NCBI RefSeq assembly: GCF_000527695.1
Contig: NZ_ATSX01000001.1
Location: forward strand, 1,240,001-1,304,000
DNA from: Commensalibacter papalotli (ex Servin-Garciduenas et al. 2014)
Lineage (GTDB): Bacteria > Pseudomonadota > Alphaproteobacteria > Acetobacterales > Acetobacteraceae
Direction of reading: 5' to 3'
Length of the DNA: 64,000 nt
Shown here: positions 1-7,932 of the stretch, one piece after another
How positions within the stretch are numbered: position 1 is the first letter of the stretch
How the letters are laid out: every line of letters begins with the position of its first letter
Notes under the pieces: model-generated
What the model was told of the DNA's origin: nothing
What the model saw: the letters and a program-made list of their open reading frames with translations, nothing else
Database searches by the model: none
Position numbers and translations under genes: made by a program

Positions 1-714
1 CGATACAATCATTGGATGGGATATTGCTTATCCAAAGCATATTTAGCCAATCAATATACACCTAAACACATGAAAATAGTTATTCCTGAATATCGTGAAA
101 ATACTTCAATACCTAATCCTATCTCTAAAGAAGTATATGATAAATCTTTGATCGAAACAGGATTAGAACAACGTGTAACAAAATTAAAAAATGGTATTTA
201 TAAAGCAAAAAAACTCTCATATTTTTGGCCTAACAACTATTTACCACATTCTTACTTTAATTTTAACGATGCTAAAGCATCCTTTTCTCATTTAAATAAA
301 AATATCAAATATAATAAAGACTTGCCTGCACGCTTCTTTATCAATCAAGATCAAAATATGATGCCAATCTTAGAAGATAAAGATACAGCTTTGATTCAAC
401 AGGCATTGAAAGATCTAGATATTCCATCTGTTGATCTGAGCACAATGGATTGGGATAGTCAAATCTCTCTTTTCTCACAAGCAGAATTAATCATTTCTCC
501 GCATAGGCCAGAACTAATCAACCTTCTATTCTGTCAAAATGACACAGAGATTATTGAATTTACACGTTCTTTAAACAGAACGAACTATTTGCCAGCTTGG
601 CCATATTTAATCGCATCTTCTAATCGACTTCAATATAGTTTTTTTGATCTTGATTGGGTTACATTAAATGTCGATATGATTAAAAATGCAGTTTCAAAGC
701 TTGATTCAATTTAG
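1..714 (+). CDS. Glycosyltransferase family 61 (DUF563)-like protein, 5' end outside window
   Basis: The frame is open from the first base, so the N-terminus is outside the window; the ATG at 16 is probably internal. The visible start (YNHWMGY) resembles the NYxHWL region of GT61/DUF563 glycosyltransferases. The C-terminal part carries the family pattern: an R-x-F-I-N stretch, then QISLFSQAELII and INLLFCQNDTEIIEF, matching the usual Q-i-x-l-f-x-x-A ... LtNLlF ... viE. The usual G-x-H-G-A-G before LtN is replaced by SPHRPEL, so the active-site loop is divergent. It probably adds sugars to a surface polysaccharide, which fits the polysaccharide-export type ATPase gene 20 bp downstream. The family call is from motif resemblance only. 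Confidence 0.6.
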   Translation, partial: RYNHWMGYCLSKAYLANQYTPKHMKIVIPEYRENTSIPNPISKEVYDKSLIETGLEQRVTKLKNGIYKAKKLSYFWPNNYLPHSYFNFNDAKASFSHLNKNIKYNKDLPARFFINQDQNMMPILEDKDTALIQQALKDLDIPSVDLSTMDWDSQISLFSQAELIISPHRPELINLLFCQNDTEIIEFTRSLNRTNYLPAWPYLIASSNRLQYSFFDLDWVTLNVDMIKNAVSKLDSI

Positions 715-734
715 GGTTTTACCAAGTTTACATA

Positions 735-1556
735 ATGAATGAATTTAACCCAGCCAGTTTTATAAAGTTAGAGCATCTTTCTATTGATTTTCCTTTATTT
801 CAATTAGAAAGTCGCTCTCTTAAAAAAGCCTTATTCTCTAAAGCAGGCAAAATAATATCTGGACAACAAAAACAACACCAACGCACAGGTGCTGAAATTG
901 CAACTACTGGTAATAATGATATCGTTATTCAGGCATTACGCGATATTAATCTCTCTATTCAATCAGGAGAAAGAGTTGGATTAATTGGGCATAATGGTGC
1001 AGGGAAATCAACATTATTACGTGCAATCACAGGAATTTATGAACCTAATTCTGGTCACATTTCCAGCCGTGGTTCAATAGAAGCCTTACTCAGCACCAAT
1101 GCTGGGATGAACCCATTACTTTCAGGTAGAGAGAATATTTACCTTAGAGGTAAAAGAATGGGGTTATCCAATAAACAAATTCAAACACTTGAAAAAGATG
1201 TTGAAGAATTTGCTGAACTTAACGAGTTTATGGAGCTCCCTATCAAGATTTACTCTTCAGGTATGACCATGCGCCTTGGCTTTGGTCTTTCTACCTCTGT
1301 CATTCCAAATATTTTGTTAATGGATGAATGGTTTATGGCAGGGGACAGTAACTTTCAAGAAAAAGCAAAAAAAAGATTAGTTAGTATAGTAAATAAAGCT
1401 GAGATTGTTGTTTTAACTACCCATTCTTTGCCTATTTTGAAGGAATGGTGCAATCGAATTATCTGGTTAAAAGCTGGTCAAATTATTGCTGATGGACCAA
1501 CAGAAGAAATCTTAAATGAATACAAACATACAATGGAAACAGACTCTTTATCTTGA
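735..1556 (+). CDS. ABC transporter ATP-binding protein, polysaccharide export type (Wzt/KpsT/TagH-like)
   Basis: A 273-residue nucleotide-binding subunit. Walker A GHNGAGKS lies near residues 85-92, the signature SSGM near 173-176, Walker B ILLMDE near 193-198, and the switch His is in TTHS near 230. The MDEWFMAGD stretch after Walker B matches the LLIDEvlavGD pattern of the Wzt/KpsT/TagH group, and the ~70-residue N-terminal lead also fits. It would power export of a lipid-linked polysaccharide through the inner membrane with a permease that is not in the window, probably upstream. It follows the GT61-like gene with a 20-bp gap, so they may be co-transcribed. Confidence 0.85.
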   Translation: MNEFNPASFIKLEHLSIDFPLFQLESRSLKKALFSKAGKIISGQQKQHQRTGAEIATTGNNDIVIQALRDINLSIQSGERVGLIGHNGAGKSTLLRAITGIYEPNSGHISSRGSIEALLSTNAGMNPLLSGRENIYLRGKRMGLSNKQIQTLEKDVEEFAELNEFMELPIKIYSSGMTMRLGFGLSTSVIPNILLMDEWFMAGDSNFQEKAKKRLVSIVNKAEIVVLTTHSLPILKEWCNRIIWLKAGQIIADGPTEEILNEYKHTMETDSLS

Positions 1557-1666
1557 TCACTATTATTCCCCTATTGTATTATCTTTATAATCACTGCATG
1601 ATAGAACAAAACAACTTATTTATTCATAATTATTTTTAAAAAATTGAATTGCAAATGCTTCCCATA

Positions 1667-2731
1667 ATGTCCACTCCAACTGAACCAACGCAACAAGAAA
1701 GATTTTTTTCTTTAATCCAGAATGTAGTCATTGCTGCGGTTGCGATTCTTGCTATTTGGCTAATTGGTGATTTATTAATGATTGTCTTTGCGGCGACATT
1801 GATGGCAATCATCTTAAAAGGTTTGGCAACTATTTTACGTAAATATACACGAATACCATATTGGGTTGCTTTAACTATTGTTATTATTGCAATCATTAGT
1901 GCTTTTGTGGCGTTAATGTTAACAAGTGGCCCTCAAATCAGCGAACAAATTATTAAATTAAGACATGCTATTACGACACAAGTTGGCAGTTTACGCGATC
2001 AATTACATACAAGTCCACTTGGTAATATGATTATGGATTACTTACCAAACTCTGTTGGTGGACATCGTTCGTCTGGTGCTTCGCTGAGTTCAAGAATAGC
2101 AGGATCAATGACTGGTTTTATAACCTCTGTCTTTGGGGTAATAGGAACTGTCTTTGTTATCTTTATTGCTGGGCTATATTTTGCAGCCTCTCCTACGTTA
2201 TATGGAAACGGGTTGCTACGCCTTTTTCCCAGCCAACAACGCCCTAAAATGCGTAAATTATTATTAATTGGCGGGCATACATTATGGTCATGGACGGCAG
2301 GACAATCTATTGTTATGTTGGTTGTTGGTACATGTTCTTTTATAGGTCTTAGTATTATTGGTGTACCTTTGGCTTTGGCATTAGGGGTTGTTGCAGGGCT
2401 TGCTAATTTTATCCCTTATATTGGAGCAATCATCGGAGCTGTTCCAGCTGTATTAATTGGATTATCCCAAGGAAGACAAGAAGCTGTTCTTGTGTTAATT
2501 CTTTATTGTGTTATTCAGTTTTTAGAAGGAAATTTTATCTCTCCTTTAGTGCAGAATCACGCTGTGCGTATGCCTCCAGGAATTACTATTCTTTCTCAAA
2601 CAGTCTTTGGCACCATTCTTGGTATGCCAGGATTAATTTTAGCCTCTCCATTAACAGCTGCTATCTTAGCAATTATGGATGCCAGCACCCCTAAGTTAAA
2701 AGATGAAGAAAAGCTTCCTCCTTTAGATTAG
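1667..2731 (+). CDS. AI-2E family transporter (PerM-like)
   Basis: Hydrophobic protein of about 354 residues with the AI-2E/PerM layout: two N-terminal membrane helices, a soluble segment (about residues 75-140), then a cluster of helices including GLANFIPYIGAIIGAVPA, a hallmark of the family, and a C-terminal SPLVQNHAVRMPPG-type loop. Family members move small molecules or ions across the inner membrane; the substrate here is unknown. In-frame starts also exist at 1649 (TTG) and 1655 (ATG). 1667 is preferred because MSTPTEP is a typical soluble beginning, but no clear Shine-Dalgarno separates them. It seems to be transcribed alone. Confidence 0.85.
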   Translation: MSTPTEPTQQERFFSLIQNVVIAAVAILAIWLIGDLLMIVFAATLMAIILKGLATILRKYTRIPYWVALTIVIIAIISAFVALMLTSGPQISEQIIKLRHAITTQVGSLRDQLHTSPLGNMIMDYLPNSVGGHRSSGASLSSRIAGSMTGFITSVFGVIGTVFVIFIAGLYFAASPTLYGNGLLRLFPSQQRPKMRKLLLIGGHTLWSWTAGQSIVMLVVGTCSFIGLSIIGVPLALALGVVAGLANFIPYIGAIIGAVPAVLIGLSQGRQEAVLVLILYCVIQFLEGNFISPLVQNHAVRMPPGITILSQTVFGTILGMPGLILASPLTAAILAIMDASTPKLKDEEKLPPLD

Positions 2732-2800
2732 CAATGACTCGTTGCATAAATAATACTCAACTGAATAAAACACTTTCTTTATACAAATAAATGCTTTCAC

Positions 2801-2812
2801 TTTTTTTTTTTT
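2801..2812. repeat. Homopolymer tract T12
   Basis: Twelve consecutive T on the + strand lie about 65 bp before the fucP-like start codon. Tracts of this length slip readily; here it could change promoter spacing. There is no evidence that it does. Confidence 0.6.
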
Positions 2813-2828
2813 GATTAGTATAGAAACA

Positions 2829-2847
2829 AGGCTTTAATACAAAGCCT
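2829..2847 (+). promoter_or_regulatory. Leader hairpin upstream of the FucP-like gene
   Basis: Perfect 7-bp inverted repeat (AGGCTTT / AAAGCCT, 5-nt loop) ending 31 bp before the start codon. It may be a small leader hairpin or an operator; the run of T after it is weak (CTATAATTTT), so it is not a convincing terminator. Confidence 0.35.
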
Positions 2848-2877
2848 CTATAATTTTATCATTATAAAGGAAGTGTC

Positions 2878-4197
2878 ATGACTACAAAATCATCTGTTGA
2901 ACAACTTCCAGACGGTTATTTAAACAAAACTCCAATTTTTCAATTTATTTTGCTTTCTTGTTTATTTGCCTTATGGGGCGTTCCAGTTAGTCTAAATGAT
3001 ATTCTGATTACACAATTTAAAACCATTTTTAATTTAAGCGACTTTGCGAGTGCTTTGGTTCAAAGTGCATTTTATGGTGGCTATTTTTTAATTGCTATTC
3101 CTGCATCGTTAATTATTAAAAAAACCAATTACAAAGCTGGTATTATTATTGGACTAGCCGTTTATGTTATTGGTTGTTCTTTATTTTTTCCTGCCTCAAC
3201 TATGGCAACCTATACGATGTTTCTAGCCGCTATTTTAGCGATGGCTTTTGGTCTTAGTTTCCTTGAAACGGCTTCAAATACATATAGTTCAATGTTAGGC
3301 CCAAAAAAATATGCAACGTTAAGATTAAATATCAGCCAAAATTTCCAACCTTTTGGTGCAATTACCGGTGTCTTAATGGGAAAATATCTTATTTTCCAAG
3401 AAGGCGCCAGCCTACACTCGCAAGCTAGCAAACTTTCAGGTGATCAACTCAGAGCTTTTCAATTAGAACATTTACAATATACTCTGCTTCCTTATAAATA
3501 TATTATTATCGTTCTAGCTATTGTCTTAGTATTGTTTATTCTTACCCCTTATCCCAGATGTAAACCAGTTAGTACTGAGAATAACACGGTTGAAAAAGTT
3601 TCTTTCGGTGAAACACTCTCTTATTTAATTAGAAATAAAAGCTTTAGAAACGGTATTATTGCTCAATTTGTCTATGTAGGAATGCAAACTGCTGTTTGGT
3701 CTTTTACCATTCGTCTAGCTCTGGTATTAGGAGCAGAAAACGAAAGGGCTGCAACCAACTTTATGCTTTATAGTTTTGCTTGTTTCTTTATTGGTAAATT
3801 CGTCGCAAACATCTTTATGACGAAATTTAATCCAAAAATAGTCTTATTTATTTATTCTATTATTGGTACGATTTTGCTAGTCTATGTCTCATTCTCAACC
3901 AATTTTTCTGCGGTTTATGCAGCCATCATAACCAGTGCATTAATGGGACCTTGTTGGCCTACTATTTTTGCTAACAACCTAGAAGTTGTTGATAAAAAAT
4001 ACATCGAGATCGCTGGTGCTATTACGGTAATGTCAATTGTTGGTGGTGCTGTTGTCCCTGCTATTCAAGGATTTGTTTCTGACCATTTACATTCCATGCA
4101 ACATGCCTTTATGGTTTCTGCTATTTGTTTTGCAATTGTCGGCTTGCATTTTTTAAGAGAATATTTAAAAAAAGATAATACTACTCAATTAAACTAA
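2878..4197 (+). CDS. fucP: MFS sugar:H+ symporter, FucP (FHS) family
   Basis: A 439-residue protein with about 12 predicted membrane helices. The N-terminal half has the FHS signature: LFALWGVPVSLNDIL, then AFYGGYFLIAIPASLI and FLETASNTY, closely following E. coli FucP (FALWG, YFGYF, FLExxxN). The C-terminal half has GPCWPTIFANNLE, the family's MfPTIFal equivalent. It should import L-fucose, or glucose/galactose as in FHS homologues; substrate choice cannot be read from sequence. A good ribosome site (AAAGGAAG) precedes the ATG by 5-6 nt. No fucose catabolic gene is adjacent, which favours a more general hexose role. Confidence 0.8.
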   Translation: MTTKSSVEQLPDGYLNKTPIFQFILLSCLFALWGVPVSLNDILITQFKTIFNLSDFASALVQSAFYGGYFLIAIPASLIIKKTNYKAGIIIGLAVYVIGCSLFFPASTMATYTMFLAAILAMAFGLSFLETASNTYSSMLGPKKYATLRLNISQNFQPFGAITGVLMGKYLIFQEGASLHSQASKLSGDQLRAFQLEHLQYTLLPYKYIIIVLAIVLVLFILTPYPRCKPVSTENNTVEKVSFGETLSYLIRNKSFRNGIIAQFVYVGMQTAVWSFTIRLALVLGAENERAATNFMLYSFACFFIGKFVANIFMTKFNPKIVLFIYSIIGTILLVYVSFSTNFSAVYAAIITSALMGPCWPTIFANNLEVVDKKYIEIAGAITVMSIVGGAVVPAIQGFVSDHLHSMQHAFMVSAICFAIVGLHFLREYLKKDNTTQLN

Positions 4198-4220
4198 TAA
4201 TCACTTAAAATAATAATCAC

Positions 4221-4266
4221 TTATGATCCTTATGAAAATAATTCTATTAAGGATCATAATATTTTT
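4221..4266 (+). terminator. Intrinsic terminator after the FucP-like gene
   Basis: A 12-bp perfect inverted repeat (TTATGATCCTTA at 4221-4232, TAAGGATCATAA at 4248-4259) followed by ATATTTTT. It starts 24 bp after the stop codon. Confidence 0.7.
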
Positions 4267-4842
4267 AAGCTATCCCAAATATTTTACAAATTTGGTAAAA
4301 TGAATACCGAAGGTCAATGGGGGCAATATCTGTGGTCTTATATTTATCGCCAGAAATGTGCTTTCTAATTGCTTTCGTAAGTTGCTTTATTGTTACCTTT
4401 TCTATTACCAAATCAATAGGTAATAATATATTTGCATACATATCATTTCTTGCTCTTTTTCAACTTTGTAATAGCAGAATTATTCAAATAACCTGTAACA
4501 TCATCAGTTGATTTATTAGTATCTATACCAACAATTTTATCTCATATAAATGAGACTATAAACCGTTCTTCTTATTGTCCATATTCATTTACTAATATCT
4601 CCTCCCTTAATTTTTACAATTTGATGGGGTTGCGCTTAATATGGGTTATCGTTAACATATTCATGTTAAGTATTGCGATAATAACCTTTTTGAAAAAATT
4701 TAAAATTTTAGATCTAAAAATAATTTTCTTATAATGTTTAAATATAATCATAATATTATTATGTACTTAAATAATAATGCTTGGTATACGGATTGGAAAT
4801 TATAACAAGCTAATAGTTATATTCTTATTTCAAGGAGATACT
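4267..4842. other. Long intergenic region without a convincing gene
   Basis: About 575 bp between the fucP-like terminator and the aldo/keto reductase. A 64-codon hydrophobic frame (4317-4511, +) has no ribosome site and no recognisable family, so it is not called. The main feature is the long imperfect hairpin at 4644-4690. The region could hold a decayed gene or the 5' leader of the reductase. Confidence 0.5.
4644..4690 (+). promoter_or_regulatory. Long imperfect hairpin with T tail (operator, terminator or small RNA end)
   Basis: Nested arms: TTATCG (4646-4651) pairs with CGATAA (4676-4681), and TTAACAT (4652-4658) pairs with ATGTTAA (4663-4669), leaving a one-sided bulge GTATTG. CCTTTT follows. 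With no gene before it, it could end an unannotated small RNA or act as an operator for the downstream reductase. Confidence 0.4.
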
Positions 4843-5844
4843 ATGTCTAAAAATTCAAAAGATACTCTTAAAATTTCAGGGATTGATACATCTGTATTAC
4901 GTATTGCTTTAGGAACGTGGGCAATCGGTGGGTGGCAATGGGGTGGCCCAGATGATGGAAATGCTATTAAAACCATACATAAAGCAATTGATAACGGTAT
5001 TAATTTAATTGATACAGCCCCTATTTATGGTTTTGGTCATTCTGAAGAAATCGTGGGCCAGGCTTTAAAAGGAAAACGAGAAAAAATCGTCATTGCCACA
5101 AAAGCTGCTTTGAATTGGACTGACGATAAAGAAAAAATTTTTCGTGATGCAAGGCCAGAGCGAATTCGTAAAGAGATTGAAGATTCCCTCCGCCGTTTAA
5201 AAACAGATTATATTGACCTTTATCAAATCCATTGGCCTGATGATAAAACATCAATTGAAGAGACCGCCATGGAACTTGAAAAACTTCGTCAAGAAGGTAA
5301 AATCAAAGCGGTGGGTGTTAGTAATTTTTCTGTAGAACAAATGAAATCTATTCAACATTTTACCCAACTATCTGCTATTCAACCTCCCTATAATCTTTTT
5401 GAAAGAGAAATTGAAAATGATGTGTTGCCCTATGCCAAAGAGCATTCTTTAGCTGTGCTATGTTACGGCCCTCTTTGTCGAGGTCTCTTAAGTGGTAAAA
5501 TGATCAAAGATCGCGTCTTTCAAGGAGATGATTTGCGCAAAACTGATCCAAAATTTTCTACTTCTGTTTTTGACAATTATTTAGCAGCGACAGAAGAATT
5601 AACTCAATTTGCAAAAGATACGCATAATAAAACATTATTAGCTTTGGCGGTACGCTGGGTATTAGATCAATATCAAGGTAATATACCTTTATGGGGTGCT
5701 AGAAAACCAGAACAAATTGAAGGTATACGCGATGCATTAGGATGGTCTTTATCTGCTAATGATTTAAAAACAATTGATGAAATATTGGCTAAACATATCA
5801 AAAACCCTATTTCCCCTGAATTTATGGCACCTCCTAATCGTTAA
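4843..5844 (+). CDS. Aldo/keto reductase
   Basis: A 333-residue NADPH-dependent oxidoreductase with a (beta/alpha)8 barrel. The AKR catalytic tetrad is visible: Asp in LIDTAPIYG, Tyr in the same motif, Lys in IATKA, His in LYQIHWP. The NADP-binding C-terminal part includes the GARKPEQI loop. An in-frame ATG at 4777 exists, but the ATG at 4843 has a strong ribosome site (AAGGAGA, 6 nt spacing) and matches the usual family start. It resembles the IolS/YajO-type group; substrate unknown. It stands alone, with a terminator 10 bp after it. Confidence 0.88.
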   Translation: MSKNSKDTLKISGIDTSVLRIALGTWAIGGWQWGGPDDGNAIKTIHKAIDNGINLIDTAPIYGFGHSEEIVGQALKGKREKIVIATKAALNWTDDKEKIFRDARPERIRKEIEDSLRRLKTDYIDLYQIHWPDDKTSIEETAMELEKLRQEGKIKAVGVSNFSVEQMKSIQHFTQLSAIQPPYNLFEREIENDVLPYAKEHSLAVLCYGPLCRGLLSGKMIKDRVFQGDDLRKTDPKFSTSVFDNYLAATEELTQFAKDTHNKTLLALAVRWVLDQYQGNIPLWGARKPEQIEGIRDALGWSLSANDLKTIDEILAKHIKNPISPEFMAPPNR

Positions 5845-5853
5845 TATTTTTAT

Positions 5854-5878
5854 CCCCTCTTTTACAAGAGGGGTATAT
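5854..5878. terminator. Bidirectional terminator between convergent genes
   Basis: Perfect 8-bp inverted repeat CCCCTCTT (5854-5861) / AAGAGGGG (5866-5873) with TTTT on one side and TATATTA on the other. It lies between the aldo/keto reductase (+) and the SMR transporter (-), and can serve both. Confidence 0.75.
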
Positions 5879-5880
5879 TA

Positions 5881-6207
5881 TCAACTGTGTCCTGCACTTC
5901 CTATATTAACGATAACCACGCCAACAACAATTAATGCAATACCAACTATTGAAATTAAAGATAAATTTTGCTTGAATATAAGCCATGCTAATAAACAAAT
6001 ACCAACAGTTCCTATCCCCGACCATACAGCATAAGCAATCCCCACAGGTATTTCACGCAGAGCCATTGACAAACAATAGAAAGAAACACCATATCCTATC
6101 AAAGAAATAGTTGTATAAAGCCAATTGGTAAAACCATCAGAAGCTTTTAAACTGCTCGTAGCACCTATCTCAATAATGATGGCAATTATTAAATATATAT
6201 AAGACAT
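5881..6207 (-). CDS. Small multidrug resistance (SMR) family transporter
   Basis: A 108-residue protein with four membrane helices, the exact size of EmrE/SugE proteins. The essential membrane Glu is at position 13 (IIIEIGATSSLK, matching EmrE AEVIGTTLMK), and the helix-3 motif GIAYAVWSGIG with its Trp is intact. It should work as an antiparallel dimer in the inner membrane exchanging protons for cationic compounds or guanidinium-like substrates. The PVGIAYAVW context is closer to EmrE/QacE than to Gdx. It runs convergent to the reductase and divergent from the small gene at 6265. Confidence 0.9.
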   Translation of the reverse strand: MSYIYLIIAIIIEIGATSSLKASDGFTNWLYTTISLIGYGVSFYCLSMALREIPVGIAYAVWSGIGTVGICLLAWLIFKQNLSLISIVGIALIVVGVVIVNIGSAGHS

Positions 6208-6264
6208 TCACAAAACTACTATTTCTGAGTATAATAAGAGAAAATCGAAAAGGAAAAATAAATC

Positions 6265-6414
6265 ATGGGTATTTTTGGATCAATGATTATACTGACAATT
6301 TGTTCATATTTTTTTTTATTTTTATTAATGAAAATTATAGGATCAACACAAAAAGAAACCAATAAAATGAACGATGCTATTCAAAGAGACACGGATGAGT
6401 TTAATGGACTCTAA
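6265..6414 (+). CDS. Small single-pass membrane protein, 49 aa
   Basis: ATG to TAA frame of 49 codons with a clear ribosome site (AAAAGGAAAA, 7-8 nt before the ATG). The product begins MGIFGSMIIL, has one strongly hydrophobic helix (about residues 3-24) and a polar, charged C-terminal tail ending DEFNGL. No family recognised. It ends 2 bp before the convergent stop codon of the POTRA-like gene, so the space is fully used. A real gene is likely but not proven. Confidence 0.5.
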   Translation: MGIFGSMIILTICSYFFLFLLMKIIGSTQKETNKMNDAIQRDTDEFNGL

Positions 6415-6416
6415 CC

Positions 6417-6839
6417 TTATTTTTCATTCATTGGCAGTTCATGGATTTCAAATTGAATATTACGAGAGTTTATCGAAGTTTTCTCTAAAACAGGTGTAAT
6501 TGTGACTCTGATATTTTTTTCTTTGTAAAGTTGTGCAATCTTAACCATTGAATCCATAATCACATATTGATTGGCAATATCATTTTTCTTTAATGGAATT
6601 GCTTTTTGTAATATTTGAGATAAAATAATCGTATTTCCTGAAAAACTAATTTGATCAATTTTAGGAAGAGAAATAGCACCATCCTGAGTATCAGAAGAAG
6701 GATTATTATTTGTATCTAATGCCGTGTTAGAAGTAGTAGTAGATGCTTTTGGTTTAGCTTTTGCACAAACAGGCACTGAAAGTGTGCTAAATAATAATAT
6801 AGTTAATAGATAATATTTTTTATTCACAATCATTCTCAT
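6417..6839 (-). CDS. Secreted protein with a lone POTRA-like domain
   Basis: A 140-residue protein with an N-terminal signal peptide (KKYYLLTILLFSTL..., cleavage near VCA-KA), a low-complexity Ser/Thr/Asn linker (about 25-55), and a C-terminal domain reading IDQISFSGNT, then ...MVKIAQLYKEKNIRVTIT and INSRNIQFEIHE. This is the POTRA layout (i-x-f-x-GN; an lY-x-x-G helix; a final beta strand ending in E) seen before the barrels of ShlB/BamA/TamA proteins. No barrel follows here, so it would be a soluble periplasmic POTRA protein. The domain call is by eye. Confidence 0.55.
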   Translation of the reverse strand: MRMIVNKKYYLLTILLFSTLSVPVCAKAKPKASTTTSNTALDTNNNPSSDTQDGAISLPKIDQISFSGNTIILSQILQKAIPLKKNDIANQYVIMDSMVKIAQLYKEKNIRVTITPVLEKTSINSRNIQFEIHELPMNEK

Positions 6840-6902
6840 TTTTTAACATTTCAACTTAAATAAAATAATTATAGGATTTATAAACTTTTTCTATAATTTT
6901 TA

Positions 6903-7907
6903 TTAAATCCAACCTTGTATTTCTTGGTTAATTATTTTTTTTAATAACTCTAAAGCCAAAGGATGATCATTAAGACAAGGAATATAAGTAAATCCCTCTC
7001 CTCCTTCCCCGAGGAAAGTTTCACGGTATTCATGATCAATCTCTTCTTTTGTTTCAAGGCAATCGGCCATAAACCCGGGTGCGATCACCGCTATATTACG
7101 AATATTTTGTTTGGGATACTCTTTAATAACATCGGCAATATTCGGCCCTAACCATTTATCTGGCCCAAAACGCGATTGATATACCAAAGGCATATATTCT
7201 TTGCTTTTGCCCATCTTTTTTCGCAATGCAACTGCTGTTTTCTGGCATTCTTGTTCATAGGGATCACCAGCGTTGACGTAACGAATTGGCAATCCGTGAA
7301 AAGATAAAAGAATACGATCTGGTGGTGTTGATAATTTATCTAAATGGGTTTGAATCGTTTGGTGTAAGGCATGGATATAATCAGGATGATCTGCAAAGGA
7401 ATATAAAGTTCGTAATGCAGGCTGAATACGCTTTTTCATCAATACCCGAAAAGCCTCATCATTAACCGTAGCCGTTGTTGTGGCACTATATTGAGGATAT
7501 AGAGGCATTAACAGAATACGATCACAGCCCTGTTGTTGTAAAAATTCTATTTTTTGTTCAATAGAAGGCTTACCATAGCGCATTGCCCATTCGATGCATA
7601 TATTTTGCTTGTTCAAATCAATCTGCAAAGCTTCTGCTTGGCTTTGGGTAATTACCGCTAGTGGGCTTTTATTATATTTTTTATCCCAAATACGGCTATA
7701 AGAACGTCCCAAACGTCGAGGGCGAAAAGTTAAAACAAACCCTTGCAAAATAGGCTGCCATAAAAAAGAGGACAACTCTATGACGCGTTTATCCGATAAA
7801 AACTGAGATAAATATCGACGAATAGACCAATAGTCTGTGCCTTCTGGTGTTCCCAAATTAACCAACAGCACACCTATTTTAGAAGAATTACACTCAACAT
7901 TATTCAT
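6903..7907 (-). CDS. hemH: Ferrochelatase
   Basis: Last step of haem synthesis: inserts Fe2+ into protoporphyrin IX. The start region has LLVNLGTP; the metal/catalytic His is in SFHGLPIRY, followed by the family's DPYxxEC stretch; PGFMADCLETKEEID gives the conserved Glu cluster near the C-terminus. An in-frame ATG at 7955 would overlap mutY; the ATG at 7907 has an AGGA site 6-7 nt upstream and gives the usual length (334 aa). It lies 25 bp after mutY on the same strand, probably co-transcribed. Confidence 0.93.
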   Translation of the reverse strand: MNNVECNSSKIGVLLVNLGTPEGTDYWSIRRYLSQFLSDKRVIELSSFLWQPILQGFVLTFRPRRLGRSYSRIWDKKYNKSPLAVITQSQAEALQIDLNKQNICIEWAMRYGKPSIEQKIEFLQQQGCDRILLMPLYPQYSATTTATVNDEAFRVLMKKRIQPALRTLYSFADHPDYIHALHQTIQTHLDKLSTPPDRILLSFHGLPIRYVNAGDPYEQECQKTAVALRKKMGKSKEYMPLVYQSRFGPDKWLGPNIADVIKEYPKQNIRNIAVIAPGFMADCLETKEEIDHEYRETFLGEGGEGFTYIPCLNDHPLALELLKKIINQEIQGWI

Positions 7908-7932
7908 GATTTTTTCCTGCTTGCTCATCGGA

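Noticed and set aside
4317-4511. 64-codon hydrophobic frame (+)
   Set aside because: No ribosome site, no family resemblance, in an AT-rich gap. It might be a remnant but cannot be supported.
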